A DNA stretch of 64,000 nt from Heliocidaris erythrogramma (Eukaryota; Echinodermata; Echinoidea; Camarodonta; Echinometridae): contig CM046856.1 in the NCBI GenBank assembly GCA_025617745.1, positions 40,794,888 to 40,858,887 on the forward strand. Direction: 5' to 3'. The position numbers and the translations under genes were made by a program. Under the pieces are notes generated by a model. That model made no database searches, had not been told where the DNA came from, and worked only from the letters and a program-made list of their open reading frames with translations. Positions 1 through 12,400 of this stretch are shown here, in pieces. Numbering within the stretch: position 1 is the stretch's first letter; every line of letters begins with the position of its first letter.

Positions 1-2045
1 GAACGAAGTTGCCCGCCCTAGTGGGAGAGGTTTCAAGCGATTGTCTTCCTAGCTCAATCTCTTCGTCTCTTACGTCGAGTTCGGGCAGGCCGGTGGCTCC
101 ATTTCTTGGGCCACTTATCGAGCCTTGTGGATGTCCTCCAAGACTGTCGGCTTCATATGAGGCCATTCCAACTTCATCTGAAGTTTATCAAAGCCCAGTG
201 TAGACTCTCTCGCGGTGTGGATTCCTCTCACGAGGGAATCAAACGCCGGTTTTTCCCCCTGGCCAAAAGAGTTGTTCCTTCTTTAAGGCAAGTCTCTTCG
301 CACGCCCCTTCCATCAGTCACCGTCTAGACGGATGCCTCACTTCTGGGGTGAGGCGGCCCTTGTTCGGGCCAGGTTGGTCTCGGGGCTCCGGTCACACCT
401 GTGCACCTTGCCCCACATCAATGGAGTTCATGGCAGTCTTCATGTCTCCCGTTTTTCGGAAACATGATTGTAGGTCGCTCCGTCCTGTTTTGGACGGACA
501 ACACCTCTGTTGCTGCCTACTCCAACCACAAAGGCGGGTCTCGTTCCGTTCGCTGAACAATCTGACCGCTAAGCTTGGAGGTGGTGTCGGCCTCTCCGAG
601 TTTTTCCGATCGCCTCTTATGCTCCCGGCCAGGACAATCCTATTGCATTTTTCTGTCCCGGGGCATGTGTCTCCTCTCCGAGTGGACACTGAATCAAGAG
701 GTCCTTGGCTACCTCAGTTTAGTCTGCGCCCCTCTAGAGATAGACCTGTTTGCAGCTCTCTTCAGTGGAAGAACTTCCGGGGTTACGTTTTTCCGCCGGT
801 CTCCTTAATTCCTCGGGTCCTGGGGAAGATTCAGGGGGATCAGGCGTGGTTTCTGCTCATAGCACCTTGCTGGCCGAGGAGACCTTGGTTTTCCTCTTCT
901 TCTGTCTCTGCTGGACGGTCGGCCTCTCTCCCTTCCCCGGAGAGCAGACCTCATAGCTCAGCCCCTATCGGGGATCCTCCACCATCGCCCGGCAGCTCTA
1001 TATTTGACCGCCTGGCCTCTATCGGGGAGGATGCGAGGACGGCAGGACACTCAGAGAGAGCCTCCCAGTTCATAGTCCAGAGCAGAAGAGATTCTACCCG
1101 GGCTGTTTACAACTCGAGGTTAGAAGCCTTCCATGCTTGGTGTGGGGAGAAGGGATTTTCTTCCTGTTTCTGCCCCGGTAGGTGCTATTGCGGATTTCCT
1201 TATCGCCCTTTTCGATAAGGGCAGGTCCCTCTCTACCATTCGTGGTTACCGGTCCGCTATTGCAGCGGTTCACCTTGGTTTTTCTGATGGTTCGGGAGTT
1301 TCAAACTCTCCCTTCTTGACTCATTTGCTGAGGTTGTTCTTTTTGAAACGGCCAGCAAATCGCCAGATGACTCCTGCATGGAGCCTTCCCTTGGTTTTGG
1401 ACGCCTTGGCCAAACCGCCCTTTGAGCCGTTGTGCAAAGCGTCGTTACACCATCTCTCGATTAAGACTGCCTTTCTCGTCGCTATTGCTTCTGGGCAGAG
1501 GAGAAGCACTATTCAGGCTCTCTCTACGGCGCCCGGACATGTCAGATGGGAAAGGCAAGGTGTACGTCTTGTCCCTCGACCTTCGTTTATTGCTAAGAAT
1601 CAGAGATTCTTCTGGCTCAATCGAAGTGTTCTTGAGTCCTCTATCAGAATTCTCTTCTGTCAAGGAGGATAAATCTTGGTGCCCTGTTCGGGCTCTCAAA
1701 TGGTACTTGGATAGGACTAAGGTTTTTCGTAAGGATGATCAGCTCTTTCTCATTTCCCGTCACCCTTATTCCCCAGCATCACGGGAGACTATCTCCCGGT
1801 GGATTGTCGAGGCTATCCAAGCTGGGGGTTCGGAGGCTCTCCTGTCTGAGAATCCTCCAAGAGCGCATGATACTAGGAGTGTTTCTACCTCCTGGGCGCT
1901 TTTTCAGGGTCTTCCTTTGGAAGGCATTTTGAGGGCCACCTTTTGGCGTTCCCCTACTTCCTTCACATCCTTCTATCTTAAGGATGTTCTTTCGGGTGAG
2001 GTTAGATTTGCAACCTCTGGGTTGAGAGCTGCTTCGTCGTGTTAA
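1..2045 (+). mobile_element. DIRS-type retrotransposon fossil A (end of RT, RNase H and tyrosine recombinase)
   Basis: The first 140 bases match the reverse-transcriptase region at 46094-46230, so this copy belongs to the same family as element E. Order of parts: end of RT and connection, an RNase H-like region (about 100-900), then a tyrosine recombinase (about 1075-2043). The recombinase shows the family's conserved positions: an Arg box (ASGQRRST), an H-x-x-R box (AHDTRS) and a closing FYLKDV with the candidate Tyr. DIRS elements integrate circular cDNA with this enzyme and make no target-site duplication. The copy is cut on the left by the window edge. No 3' inverted repeat is seen after 2045. 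It is broken in several places and looks moderately old. Confidence 0.9.
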
Positions 2046-2513
2046 AGACCTGAGCCTGACCCAAAACAACCATATATTGATGTAAAGCTTAGTAAACAAA
2101 GAATATAATTACCCTGGGTATTCATAAATTTTCGTCTCCGTTTATCCATAAAAAATAAAAAAGATAATTTTTTTTGGTCCGCCCCCTCCCTATGGCGTAA
2201 CAACAGAGGAAACTGCAGGGGGTCGCTAGACATGTGACGACATGTCATGTATACAGCTCCGAGTGCGTCTACACGATATGTCGTCATCAAATTCCCCCCC
2301 CCCCCCCCCCCCCCCCGCAAAGTAGCGTTCCTCAGAGACGGGGCCCTCGTCAGAAAAACCACCGGGGCTCAACATTCGGGACGCTGTTACTCATTCCACA
2401 GGAAACGGAATCTCATGAAGTTGGTTTCAATTTGTTCAGAAAATATTTAGCCCCTGTGGATGAATAAAGGGTATATTTCAAAATTCGGTCAGGCTGAGGT
2501 CCTTAACAGTATT
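2046..2513. other. Unassigned spacer with poly-C tract
   Basis: No gene is recognised. A run of about 23 C lies at 2294-2316. Proline-rich reading frames across it are products of the homopolymer. Confidence 0.6.
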
Positions 2514-3112
2514 TTGTCACCTCCAAGACAATTTTTTTTGTTTTTATTATATCCTACATTAATCTATTGGAAATTCTCACTTTCTGTTGTCATATTAGGA
2601 TTCTCATCCAAAGGGATTTCTGTCAATTGGACAATATTTAACAAAAGTGTTGTCTGTAAGAAATTATCAGATATTATACACTTGTTGTTTCGGAGGTGAC
2701 GGTTGTTTTAGAGGTGACAAGTGTTAACGGAAATGTGTAAATTGCCCCAAAATGAAAACAGCAGGCTCTCTTTCTATTTCTTTCCTTCGTAGATAGTGTT
2801 AGGGAAGATGTTACATTTTTTTTTAAAATGTAATGTATAATTGATGTCAAGAATATAAAATCAAAATTTAATGTATAAAACTGTTGTTTCGAAGGTGACA
2901 TAAAAGTTAACGGAAAAGTTAACATAAATTTATAAATGCTGAAAAAAGAAAACAAACTTATTTAAATGAAATAATCTTTTGACCAAAGTAAAGTTAGATC
3001 GATTACTTTTCTGTTTTGATAGTAATTAACAAAGTTCACTGTTATTAATTATGAACAAGAGCTTACTCAAAAGAGGGGTTAATTGTTAACGGAAAATGTC
3101 ACCTCCGAAACG
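2514..3112. repeat. Dispersed motif array 1 (TTTCGGAGGTGAC / GTTAACGGAAA)
   Basis: A 13-base word, TTTCGGAGGTGAC, or a close variant occurs near 2515 (reverse), 2688, 2707, 2887 and 3099 (reverse). A second word, GTTAACGGAAA, lies near 2722, 2909 and 3087, usually within 35 bases of the first. The sequence between is AT-rich and unrelated. The array is therefore not a simple tandem repeat; it resembles the subterminal protein-binding words of a non-autonomous DNA transposon. The family is not recognised. Confidence 0.6.
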
Positions 3113-3712
3113 TAACGTTTGAACAATTTCAGTCTTGAAAGAAGACAAAGCAGAACCTGGAAAACATAATGCCATTTAATATTGGATAGTTGTCTATCAA
3201 ACAAAAATAATGGAAAGGAATAAACAATTTGAAATGCTGGCTCTGACAAAAAAAAACGAGTACATCAAAAGTGTCTGATTTGAAGCACGCAAGTGTCCGT
3301 CACATCTGAAAGAAAAACTAAGAGAAGTTTCTTAAGGTACCCAAGGTAGACACTACGGAGGGTAAGTTTATGGAAAAAATAATGCACATCAATGTATATG
3401 AAAGTTCTACACCAATTAGTGCCAATACTGTGTTTTACACCACTGATTGTAAAATTGGCCATATATGCTGCGGTTTTGTAATTTTGGAATATTGGATATC
3501 TGCACTATCCTCCGGTCAAGTAATTTGGTCTGGAAACAGTGTTGTAGCTACAGCATTTTTAGTGGCTGGTGCAACCTCATGAACCTCGCGACTATCAACC
3601 AGGGGTCCCGGGACAACGCCGCAGTGGGGGTTCAGGGGGCAGCACACCTAAGCTTTTGCCTTATACAACATTTAAGGCCCACAATCCCAATTTATAGATA
3701 CGGTCAATTCCA
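3113..3712. other. Unassigned AT-rich sequence
   Basis: No gene, terminal repeat or RNA is recognised. The short reading frames present have no visible family features. Confidence 0.5.
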
Positions 3713-5410
3713 GCGTAACGGACATGACATTCAGACAGTTTTTTGTAATTCAAAACATCACACAATAGAATTGGCAGTCTCCAAACAATTTTTATTGAGT
3801 TTATCAAACACATTTGACTATCAGGGATATACTCATGAAATTTCACATCATTTTATTGAACGGTTGTGGAGAAAATGCACTCGTTGTGAGCGTAACGGAC
3901 ATGACACAAAATGGACAAGGCTTTTTAACCTACTTTTTATTATGAAAATTCCTGTGAGTTTTGGGATAGAATGAACCTGGTTTGGGTATTAATTAAAACT
4001 TAAAGTCATGCTGTAATCATAAATTCATGTTTGAGATTAGTTTTACATTGCATTCTTTTTTTATAGCTCAGAATGTAGCGTAACGGACATGACGCATTGA
4101 GCGTAACGGACATGACAGTTTTGTCCACTTTTTGTGAGCGGACATATTTGTTTTATTACGAGATATGGCAGATATTTTATTGTTCATATAGTAAGGTTGA
4201 AAGATAGGGACACACATCATAACTGGTATTCTGTACTATCTCATATATTTCTGTAATTTTAGAAGGGTTGGTTTTTCAATGTTTACACAAGATATAAAAA
4301 ATAAAGCAAACTTGCTTCTGCACCAGCTAGCTACAATTTATGATACATTTTAGTTAATACTACCCTCCATACCAAAACAGAACAAATTATTAGTTGATGC
4401 TATGGTGTTTTCTCCTTTATAGGCTAATATTTCTCAGATAGTATTAATATGCTAGCGTAACGGACATGACACCCTTGTGAAGTGAACCATATCTTCACTT
4501 CTTTCTTTCAAAAAAACATTTGGCATAAAAAAGCCAAAACTAACAGCTCAGTACTACTACCAAATGTTAAATAGTAACAAATCTAAGTTCTTTTTTGCAG
4601 GTTTTAGTGATCTAACAACTATACTACAATGCATGGAATATAATGCTTAGAGTACCACAACAACATACAACAAAGTAGAGCACGTCTCAAGCTTTGAGGC
4701 AAAGAAAACTTAATGAACCAGACCTGATCAAAAGTTTGAACATATCATGAAAATGTCCTGAATGATTCACATCAGTTTTAAAGAAAGAAAGTTAACTACA
4801 TGTATCTGCAACATGCACTAAAGCAGTTCCACAAAACCAGTGTCATTATGAAATGAGGTCTAAGTTATCATGGAAAAGTGCTAGGGAGATGGCCAATAGT
4901 GGAACTGCATTGTCTTGGCTTCAGTAATCCACTATGTAAATAAACAGTGACGTACCTGCTGCTGCATGTTGGTCATCAATCATGATCAAGATGCTGGAAT
5001 GGGATTACATAACAGGGCTAGCAAGATCATCTGAACTCTACAGACTTCCATGGGTAAACTGGAAAATCTGCTTGTTGTTGTGTCTTAAATATAAGCAGAT
5101 TTATATTTATGAGTCACTAGTATCTAGAAACATCCCACTATCCTCAAGCAATTGAAAATAATAATCAATCTATTAAATGGAGCCCACAATGTGGTTTCTG
5201 CCACTTGTCGTATATAAAGTGTCATGTCCGTTACGCAAAGTGTCATGTCCGTTACGCCATTTGCTTGAAAACTGACAGAGGTAAGGAAAAATGGTTGCTA
5301 CACATGTAAGGGGATTTAGTACTAACATAGAAACTGAATTTACAGTAACCAAATACAAATTTCCTGTTGGCTATGAAAACTTTAAGTGAAAAACGTAACG
5401 GACATGACAC
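3713..5410. repeat. Dispersed motif array 2 (GCGTAACGGACATGACA)
   Basis: The 16-17-base word GCGTAACGGACATGACA is present eight times, near-identically, in 1.7 kb: + strand near 3713, 3890, 4078, 4101, 4455 and 5394, and reverse near 5221 and 5242. The sequence between copies is unrelated AT-rich DNA. Two copies are spaced 23 bases apart (4078/4101) and two 21 bases apart (5221/5242). Such conservation of a long CpG-containing word in unconserved DNA suggests a protein-binding site. The likeliest explanation is transposase-binding words near the ends of a non-autonomous DNA transposon. The family is not recognised. Confidence 0.7.
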
Positions 5411-6169
5411 TTCTTATGATAAAGAAATCACACAATTTTGAGGATCAATGCCTCGAAAATTGATGAATGATATAAACATTCATTGTGATTTTCTGTTGAT
5501 ATGTACACTGAACTACTGTTTAAAAGTTGAAGGAGACCTCCAGTAGATTTTAGGCCTTCATTAGAGACAGGAAGAATAAACTCTTCAAAAATAGCCACAT
5601 TTTTGTGTTATTGCGATACATCATATTAGATTTTCACTGGTGGAAAAAAATACGAAAATTTGTCAGTTTAATGATTTGTCTATTGGAAAATGAACATTTA
5701 TACATTACTTTTCAAGAATATTTGAGAGTTTAAGTGCAATTGCAAACTTCATTTTTTTACTAAAGTGAACATTTTTCATGGAATTGCCCATACCCAAATG
5801 ACTTAAAGGAGTCACACATAAATGGCTGTAATTGAAAAAAAATTCATACTGCATTAGTTAGTAGATCTATATAATTATAACAGTACATTGTACTGAATAA
5901 AATGTATGAAATGGATAATAAATCAAATGCAATAAAAACAAAGAGCTGTGTTGTTTCATTCATTCAGCTGTACTACTTAGTACTTACTTACCCAAGTCAG
6001 CTTCACTTTCACTTTGTAAAGCCTTTCCTTTTTTGTGCCCACAACTTGACCACACCACAAGGGGCAGGTATATTTGTGACAATTTTCAGAATTTGAGTGT
6101 TCATGCTTAAATCTACCAACTAATTGTACTGATATCCACTTCAAAACACCCTTTCCTTTGTCTTTACAG
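5411..6169 (+). other. Sequence upstream of first visible ABHD13 exon (intron, splice acceptor at its end)
   Basis: A pyrimidine-rich stretch ending CTTTACAG runs to 6169 and is the acceptor of the first visible ABHD13 exon. The expected upstream exon encodes a short cytosolic N-terminus and a transmembrane segment. I could not find it between 2046 and 6169; it may lie before this window. Confidence 0.6.
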
Positions 6170-6401
6170 CTGTGGTCTACAATATGCAAGATTTTCTTCT
6201 CTACTTCCCCGACAACCCCAAAATGTCTACAGTCTTTGTTCCTTCGGCTGCCGTTTTGGAACTTCCGTACGAGAACCTGACAATAAAGACTTCCGACAGG
6301 GTCAAAATTAGTGCTGTTTTACTCAAACAGCCTCCAGAGAGAGTAGCAAGATCACCTACAGTTCTTTTTCTTCATGGCAATGCTGGAAACTTAGGACATA
6401 G
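6170..6401 (+). CDS. ABHD13: ABHD13, first visible exon (start of the hydrolase domain)
   Basis: ABHD13 is a predicted membrane-anchored serine hydrolase of the alpha/beta-hydrolase fold (BEM46-like group). Its physiological substrate is not well established. This exon encodes the segment after the N-terminal membrane anchor: NMQDFLLYFPDN aligns with the vertebrate YKFQDVLLYFPEQ, and FLHGNAGNLGHR is the HGNAGNxGHR oxyanion-hole signature. The acceptor is CTTTACAG at 6162-6169. The donor follows 6401 (AG|GTAGTG), leaving two bases of the Arg codon that the next exon completes, so the phases agree. The first codon is split with a missing upstream exon, so no start Met is assigned; the 50-60 N-terminal residues with the membrane helix are absent from the window or unrecognised. 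Introns follow, unlike the single coding exon of vertebrate ABHD13. Confidence 0.93.
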
Positions 6402-7992
6402 GTAGTGCTTTTTTGTCTATATTACACATTAAAGGATACTTTTTGAAACTGTTATATCTGCCTTCTATATTTTTCTAGAATACATTTTTGTTATACTGAT
6501 ATACATGTATAAGCTATAATTCAACTAATGAGAGAGAGAGATTCACTTTGCATTCAGTTTTGTGATGTTTCTAAATATCAGTTCTGTATTTTCTTTGTGG
6601 GTGTGTTTTTTTTTCTTTAATCATGATTTATCATACCCCCGCCAAACGAAGTTTGAAGGGGGTATACTGGAATCAGTCGATGGTTGGGCGGTCGGTCGGG
6701 CGGTCGGTCGGTCGGTCCGTTGCAAATCTTGCGGATCGAACTACTTCCTCATTTTTTGACCGAAAGTCATGAAATTTGCTACACACATTGGTCTTGGTGG
6801 GAAGATGTGCAAGACATATTTTTTGGATCAGTCGGAATCTGCGTTGCCATGGTAACGGCATATTTATGGCAGAAAATCAAGGAAAACAGCTTGCGGATCG
6901 AACTACTTCCTCAGTCAGTTTTTGACCGAAAGTCATGAAATTTGGTACACACATTGGTCTTGGTGGGAAGATGTGCAAGACATATTTTTCGGATGAGCCG
7001 GAATCTGCGTTGCCATGGTAACAGCATATTTATGGCAGAAAATCAAGGAAACACATTGCGGATCAAACTACTTCCTCAGTTTTTGACCGAAAGTTATGAA
7101 ATTTGGTACACACATTGGTCTTGGTGGGAAGATGTGCAAGACATATTTTTTGGATGAGTCGGAATCTGCGTTGCCATGGTAACGGCATATTTATGGCAGA
7201 AAATCAAGGAAACGCCTTGCGGATCGAACTGAATCCTACGTTTTTGACCGAAAGTCATGAAATTTGGTACACACATTGGTCTTACTGGGAAGATGTGTAC
7301 AACATATTTTTTTGATGTGTCGGAAGCTGTGTTTCCATGGAAACGGCATATCTATGGCAGTAAATCGGGGAAAAAAAAATCTTGCGGATCGAAATACTTC
7401 CTCAGTTTTCGACCAAAAGTCAAGAAAGGCTGTTCTTACGGGGCGGGGGTATTAATCATCATCTTCAGTGATATTTCTAGTTTATTTAGATGTAGATATT
7501 CATCATAAGCTAATTTTATAATCCATGATTGAGATATCACTACTGTATTTGAAGGTCAAATTTCTAAGATCAACATACATGTAATAGCTTTTTGCTTTTT
7601 TAAATTTTGCTAACTGTACAAACTTTACCAAGTAAATATATGCATTGTTCTATGAAGGAATTAGGTATGGGGAGAAATATCTGTACTGTAAAACCAGAAA
7701 TTGTCACATGCACTTTATGTTTGCAAATTTTGCGAGTGGTTCAGATTCACAAAAGTTTCATGCCACAAAATCATTGAATCATAATAGACATTACACTAAT
7801 TTTGCAAATCACAAAAAATTCTTGCTGTGAAAATTGATGCTGTTTACAATTGGCGAAAGTTTCATGTCATGAAAGTATCTGGCTCTAGAGTATACTGATA
7901 CGTCGTGAACAGACATTGGGTTAATGGAACTCATCATATGTCGTTATAATCCGCTTGCTGCACTCATTTTTAATTTTTTCTCTTTCTGGCAG
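6402..7992 (+). other. ABHD13 intron
   Basis: The intron runs from GTAGTG at 6402 to TTTCTGGCAG at 7992. It contains the tandem element at 6633-7452; the rest is unassigned AT-rich DNA. Confidence 0.85.
6633..7452. repeat. Tandem-unit element with short terminal inverted repeats (ATACCCCCGCC)
   Basis: The ends are ATACCCCCGCC (6633-6643) and GGCGGGGGTAT (7442-7452), exact inverted complements. Inside are five copies of a unit of about 161-166 bases starting with CTTGCGGATCGAACTAC (near 6728, 6890, 7055, 7216 and 7381), each carrying TTGGTCTT and GTTGCCATGGTAAC words. The left part holds a short CGGT/CGGTCGGTC iteration. It is probably a non-autonomous DNA element that grew by tandem duplication. 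No clear target-site duplication was found. Confidence 0.75.
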
Positions 7993-8093
7993 ATTATTCA
8001 ATGCTAAGATGTTGTATACTATATGCCATTGCAATGTCCTATTACTGGACTATAGAGGATATGGAAGAAGTGAAGGAACACCTTCAGAATCAG
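7993..8093 (+). CDS. ABHD13: ABHD13, second visible exon
   Basis: The exon starts after TTTCTGGCAG and completes the split Arg codon. It encodes LFNAKMLYTICHCNVLLLDY and then RGYGRSEGTPSESG. The LLLDYRGYGxSEG block is highly diagnostic of ABHD13/BEM46-like hydrolases and aligns with vertebrate LLLVDYRGYGKSEG. The exon ends TCA G|GTGAGT, leaving one base that the exon at 37021 completes to Gly. It is 101 bases long with no internal disruption. The intron that follows is about 28.9 kb. Confidence 0.93.
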
Positions 8094-9402
8094 GTGAGTG
8101 AATTATAAATAGAATCTGTTGGCATTCATTAGTTCTGATTCATACAGATTTAGTAATCATATCGTTCATGATCTACATTAACTTATTTATTCAAGCATTC
8201 AGTTATAATGCATTTATCAACAGTATGTTTGTGCATTTTTCAGATGGTCTCAATAAATGCAAAATATGCAGAAAGAATTGAAGTTTTATCAAGGAATTCA
8301 TAATAATTGAAGATTTTATTCATGCAGATCCATTATGTTTCAGTTTAAGCATAATTTATTTTTCTGATTAACGGTAAGATTTTTCAAGTGATTTTCAATT
8401 ATACCTTTTATTAATGGAGAGAATAACATAGTTTGTAAGCTGTGGGGGGGGGGGGGGGGGGGGGGGGGTATCCGCGTCCGTGACTTTCTGAAAAGCACCC
8501 TAAACAAGGATTTTAGTGGAAGATATTTGATACCCTATTCAGGGAAACCCGCGACGATTTTTAGATCCTTAAGAGGGATTTTTTTAGACTTTGCAAAGTA
8601 TTGTACACCCTATTCGAGGATTGGTTCTTCTTGGCCCATATTTTGTTGAAAAGGAAGAGTAAAAGGCAAATATTTACTTTGGAAACGGGCTTACAGAACG
8701 ATGTTTTTATTGAATAATAGAAAAGAACCTCTTCGGATTAATGAAAAAAATCCACGAGAAGATTTTCAGATGCTGCTTATTTTGCTAAGTTATGCCCCCC
8801 CCCCCCCACCCCAGGGAGCAAAGAGACCGTGCAGCCAATTTTACAATTTTTAACCCTAAAAACCACAATATCTTGTGCATTTTACCCAGGAAATTTTGCA
8901 GTTGACCACCGCATTGAGCGGTATAGAAGGTCAAATGTTATACATTGATACATTGGCGGATCCAGGGGGGGCACTTCCGGCCCGTGCCCCCCCCTTTTTT
9001 GGAAGAAAAGTATGCATTTTGACCATAGACGATCCGCCATTTCTCGATTGTGCCCCCCTTTTAGACTGAAGATTTTTTTTTTTTTGAGCGAATTTTGAAG
9101 GTCTGGGGAGACAAAAAACATACGGGTCTACCTTTTCCAAAAATTGACAAACCTGCATTTGTGTGCCCCCTCTTTTACTCAATCCTGGATCCACCCCTGC
9201 ATTGATTAACGGTTTTCTATATTCACTCACTTCTACAATTGGGAGCAAAACTAACAAAAGCCCTATATAGGCTTGAGAAAGAGTCAAGAAATACAGCAAG
9301 GCTACCTACAGTTGATATTTCTTTCAAAAGTTTAACCTTTCCAAATGCTGTTTCACTTTATCCTATATTGGGGGCGCAATATTTAGCAGGAGTCATTTGA
9401 AA
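8094..9402 (+). other. Start of the 29-kb ABHD13 intron, with poly-G and poly-C tracts
   Basis: The donor GTGAGT is at 8094. A run of about 26 G lies at 8443-8468 and a C-rich run at about 8796-8812. A MITE is listed separately at 8956-9199. Otherwise no gene is recognised. Confidence 0.75.
8956..9199. repeat. MITE with GGATCCAGG ends
   Basis: Inverted ends GCGGATCCAGG and CCTGGATCCACCCC bound a 244-base non-coding element rich in short C/G runs. CATTG at 8951-8955 and 9200-9204 is a candidate 5-bp target-site duplication. A similar end appears at about 32610 (GGGGCGGATCCAGG). Confidence 0.6.
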
Positions 9403-12400
9403 TTTACTGCAATAAATCATATATACCTACCTATTATGCTAGTAGTCTTGACTACGTGACCCCTTCGAGAACTTAACACAAATGAGTCACAATATTGTGT
9501 GCACCCCCCGTAATCCTATTGTTCCCCTTCGCCACTCACGCGCGGCAACACGCAACGGCCATCTTCCTCTTTCTTGCTCGCCCCCGACGAGTTAGGATGT
9601 CAAGTCATGGCGCTCCTGAAATCAGGTCTTTTTGTATCTTAAAAGCGCTTTCCGGTACTTATATTCGTCTAGATTATAGTACTCTTGTGTTTTGTTAGTC
9701 ACTTTTGCCGATTGCTAGGGATTTTTTATTCCTTTTCTTGGCAATTATTTTTCACTTTTACGGTTAGCCCCACGTAGTTATATCTGTGTGTTTGCGGGTG
9801 TTTCCGTTTGGCACCGAGCCTTTGGGTTCGGTGTTTGTTGTCACAGTTTTTTGCTGTGAAATTTGTTGTGCGTATCTCCAAATTTATTATTATTATTACC
9901 TGCACTCAGTCAAAGTATTTCATATTTTGTTATACTTTATTGTCTGTTTTATTGCAGTGTTCGGAAGAAGAAGCAGCTAGGTCGCGGAGACCTGCTTCTT
10001 CCGAAGAGTCGTCTAGCAAGACGACTCGGCCCTCCAGAACTCTCCCGAGTACTTCGCTACATGGGGGAAGGAGGAGGGCTGCAGGTAAGTTGCCCAGTGG
10101 TGTTTCCCTGCAGGGTTTTGCCAGCCTCGGAGCTTGCAGCTTCGGGGCGGGTGGCGTTAGTTGAGCTTGGGACGTCAACTCCGAAGCCGAAACCGAATAA
10201 ACGCTCTAAAAAGCGAGTTTCGGCTTCGGCTCTTGTTGAGCCAGCCAAAAAGAAGCCTAAGAAAGGGGCTAAAAGAGGCAAGGCTTTGCCTGCCTGTTGC
10301 CCGTCGGGTTTGGCTAACCCACTGGCCTCTCAAGCTGAGATGTTCGGCATGATGCGGGCTTTTGCCCAGACTAAGGGTTGGTCCCTTGTACCGGGCACCA
10401 CATCCCCTGCTTCTGGGGTCCGAACGAAACCGAATAAACGCTCTAAAAAGCGAGTTTCGGCTTCGGCTCTTGTTGAGCCAGCCAAAAAGAAGCCTAAGAA
10501 AGGGGCTAAAAGAGGCAAGGCTTTGTACCGGGCACCACATCCCCTGCTTCTGTCCCTATTTTAGGGTCGGACATTGAGACTAATCAGCCTTTTATAGTTG
10601 ATTCTTGTTTGTCTGAGATGGGATCACATGCGTCTCCTATTCTCGCAGCCCTTGGGGCTCTGCCGGGTGAGGAGACTTATGGTGGTCCATGGGAGGATCC
10701 GACTGTTTCGGCCTTTGTTCGTGATCCTGTGTCACGATCAATTCAGGTGGAACGAGATTTAGAGGCGGACTCTCAAGCTTCGGTTTCCGAATCGCTGGGG
10801 CAGGCAGAGCCTCAGTCACTCTCCCTTTGTGGGGTAGAAGCGATTGCTTTGTTGTCCTAATATCTCCCTGATTTTCAGTCAGCCCGCGCGCAGAATTCGA
10901 CTTCGCGTTGGTTCAGGCAGCAGGATTCCTCCGAGGGTATTTCTCTTGCGGAGGATTTCAAGCTGGAGTTTGACTGCATTGAAGCGGTGCTTCTAATTAA
11001 GCGTCCTGTTTAGTTTGCAGTGGTCACAGCTTTCCACTGTAGCTGCCTCGGTCATGTACCATCGCAGAGTCTTGGTTCTTACGGCCCTTGGGGTTAAGGA
11101 GTCGGACATCGCACCGCTTCTCCGGGATGTTCAGTCTCGGGGTCCTTCGCTTTTTGGCGGTCAATTTGCTACGGTTTTTCAAAGAGAAATCGATGCCCGA
11201 AAACAGGTCTTTGTCTTGATTACGCAGTTTCGCGCTCACTCTAAGTCGATGCGGGCCTCTGTCCGCGACTTGGTAGATGGCCGTCTTCGTTCCTTTCTCC
11301 CCACTTGGGAGGCCATCTCCGGGGACGCTTTTGTTCTCTTTGTCGGGCGAGACCGATTCTTCATAGATCTGTCCGCCCCGCTCCCCGGAGGGGCTATAAG
11401 AACTCGGGCACCTCACATGTCTGCCCTCGCTCGTTCTCATGCCTCATCGGAGATCGAATCTCTGTTGAAAAAGAGGGCTATAGAAAGGGTAAGAGACTGG
11501 CTGTCTTTTTCCCTTTCTCCGACTTTTGTTATTCCCAAGCGCTTGGGAAAACTTCGTTTGATACTGAACTTGAAAAGAATAAACAAATTCATTCCTTCAG
11601 TACATTTTCGGATGGAGACTCTCGCCTCCATTCTCCTGTTGATCAAGAGGAAGGACTACGCGGTCTCGATAGATTTCAAAGGTGCGTATTTCCATATTCC
11701 CATTCATCGCACTTCGGCGATCTTCTAGGGTTTTCCTTCCTCTCAGAGACTTTTCGCTTTCGCACTCTTCCCTTCGGGCTGCGCCCAGCCCCTCGGGTTT
11801 TTACTCGGGTTGTAGCCGTGCTGGCAGCCTCACTGAGGCGACGCGGCCTTCGGCTATTTTACTACTTGGACGATTGGCTTCTAGCGGAGTCGCGCGATCA
11901 TTTTTTAGACGAGACTTGTTTGCTCGTCAATCTTACTCAAGACTTGGGTTTCCTAATAAATTGGGAAAAGTCATAGTTCCTACTCCCAGCCCAGTTTTTC
12001 CGGGGGCTGTGTGAGACATTCGGAATCAGTTGACTCGGCCCAGTCGAGACAGGATTCTCACCATTGTCTCGGCGGCTCGCAAGCTCATGCTGGCAAGAAA
12101 GGTCAAGGCCAGACAGTGGCCTCAGTTCTTGGGATATCTAGCCAGTCTAGTCGATGTTCTGGAGGATTGCCGGCTCTCTATGAGACCGTTTCAGAGACAT
12201 CTCCTCAGGTTTTACAAGCCGGGCAAGGATTCTCTGTTGGTCTGGTTTCCAGTACCAATAGGAATCAAGTCTCTTCTCTCTCGTTGGACGAACGAGGAGT
12301 TTCTCGCGCGAGGCAAGTCCTTCCGTACCCCTCTTCCGTCGATCTCGGTTTCGACGGACGCCTCTCGGTTGGGGTGGGGAGGACATTGCAATGGCAGCAC

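Noticed and set aside
2042-2467. Gly- and Pro-rich reading frames on both strands
   Set aside because: Produced by the poly-C tract at 2294-2316.
5902-6096. Candidate first exon of ABHD13 with hydrophobic residues
   Set aside because: It lacks a suitable donor in the needed phase and does not resemble the ABHD13 membrane anchor.
6684-7508. Repeated frames reading MVHTLVLVGRCARHIF
   Set aside because: Frames of the 160-bp tandem element, interrupted in each unit, with no known domain.
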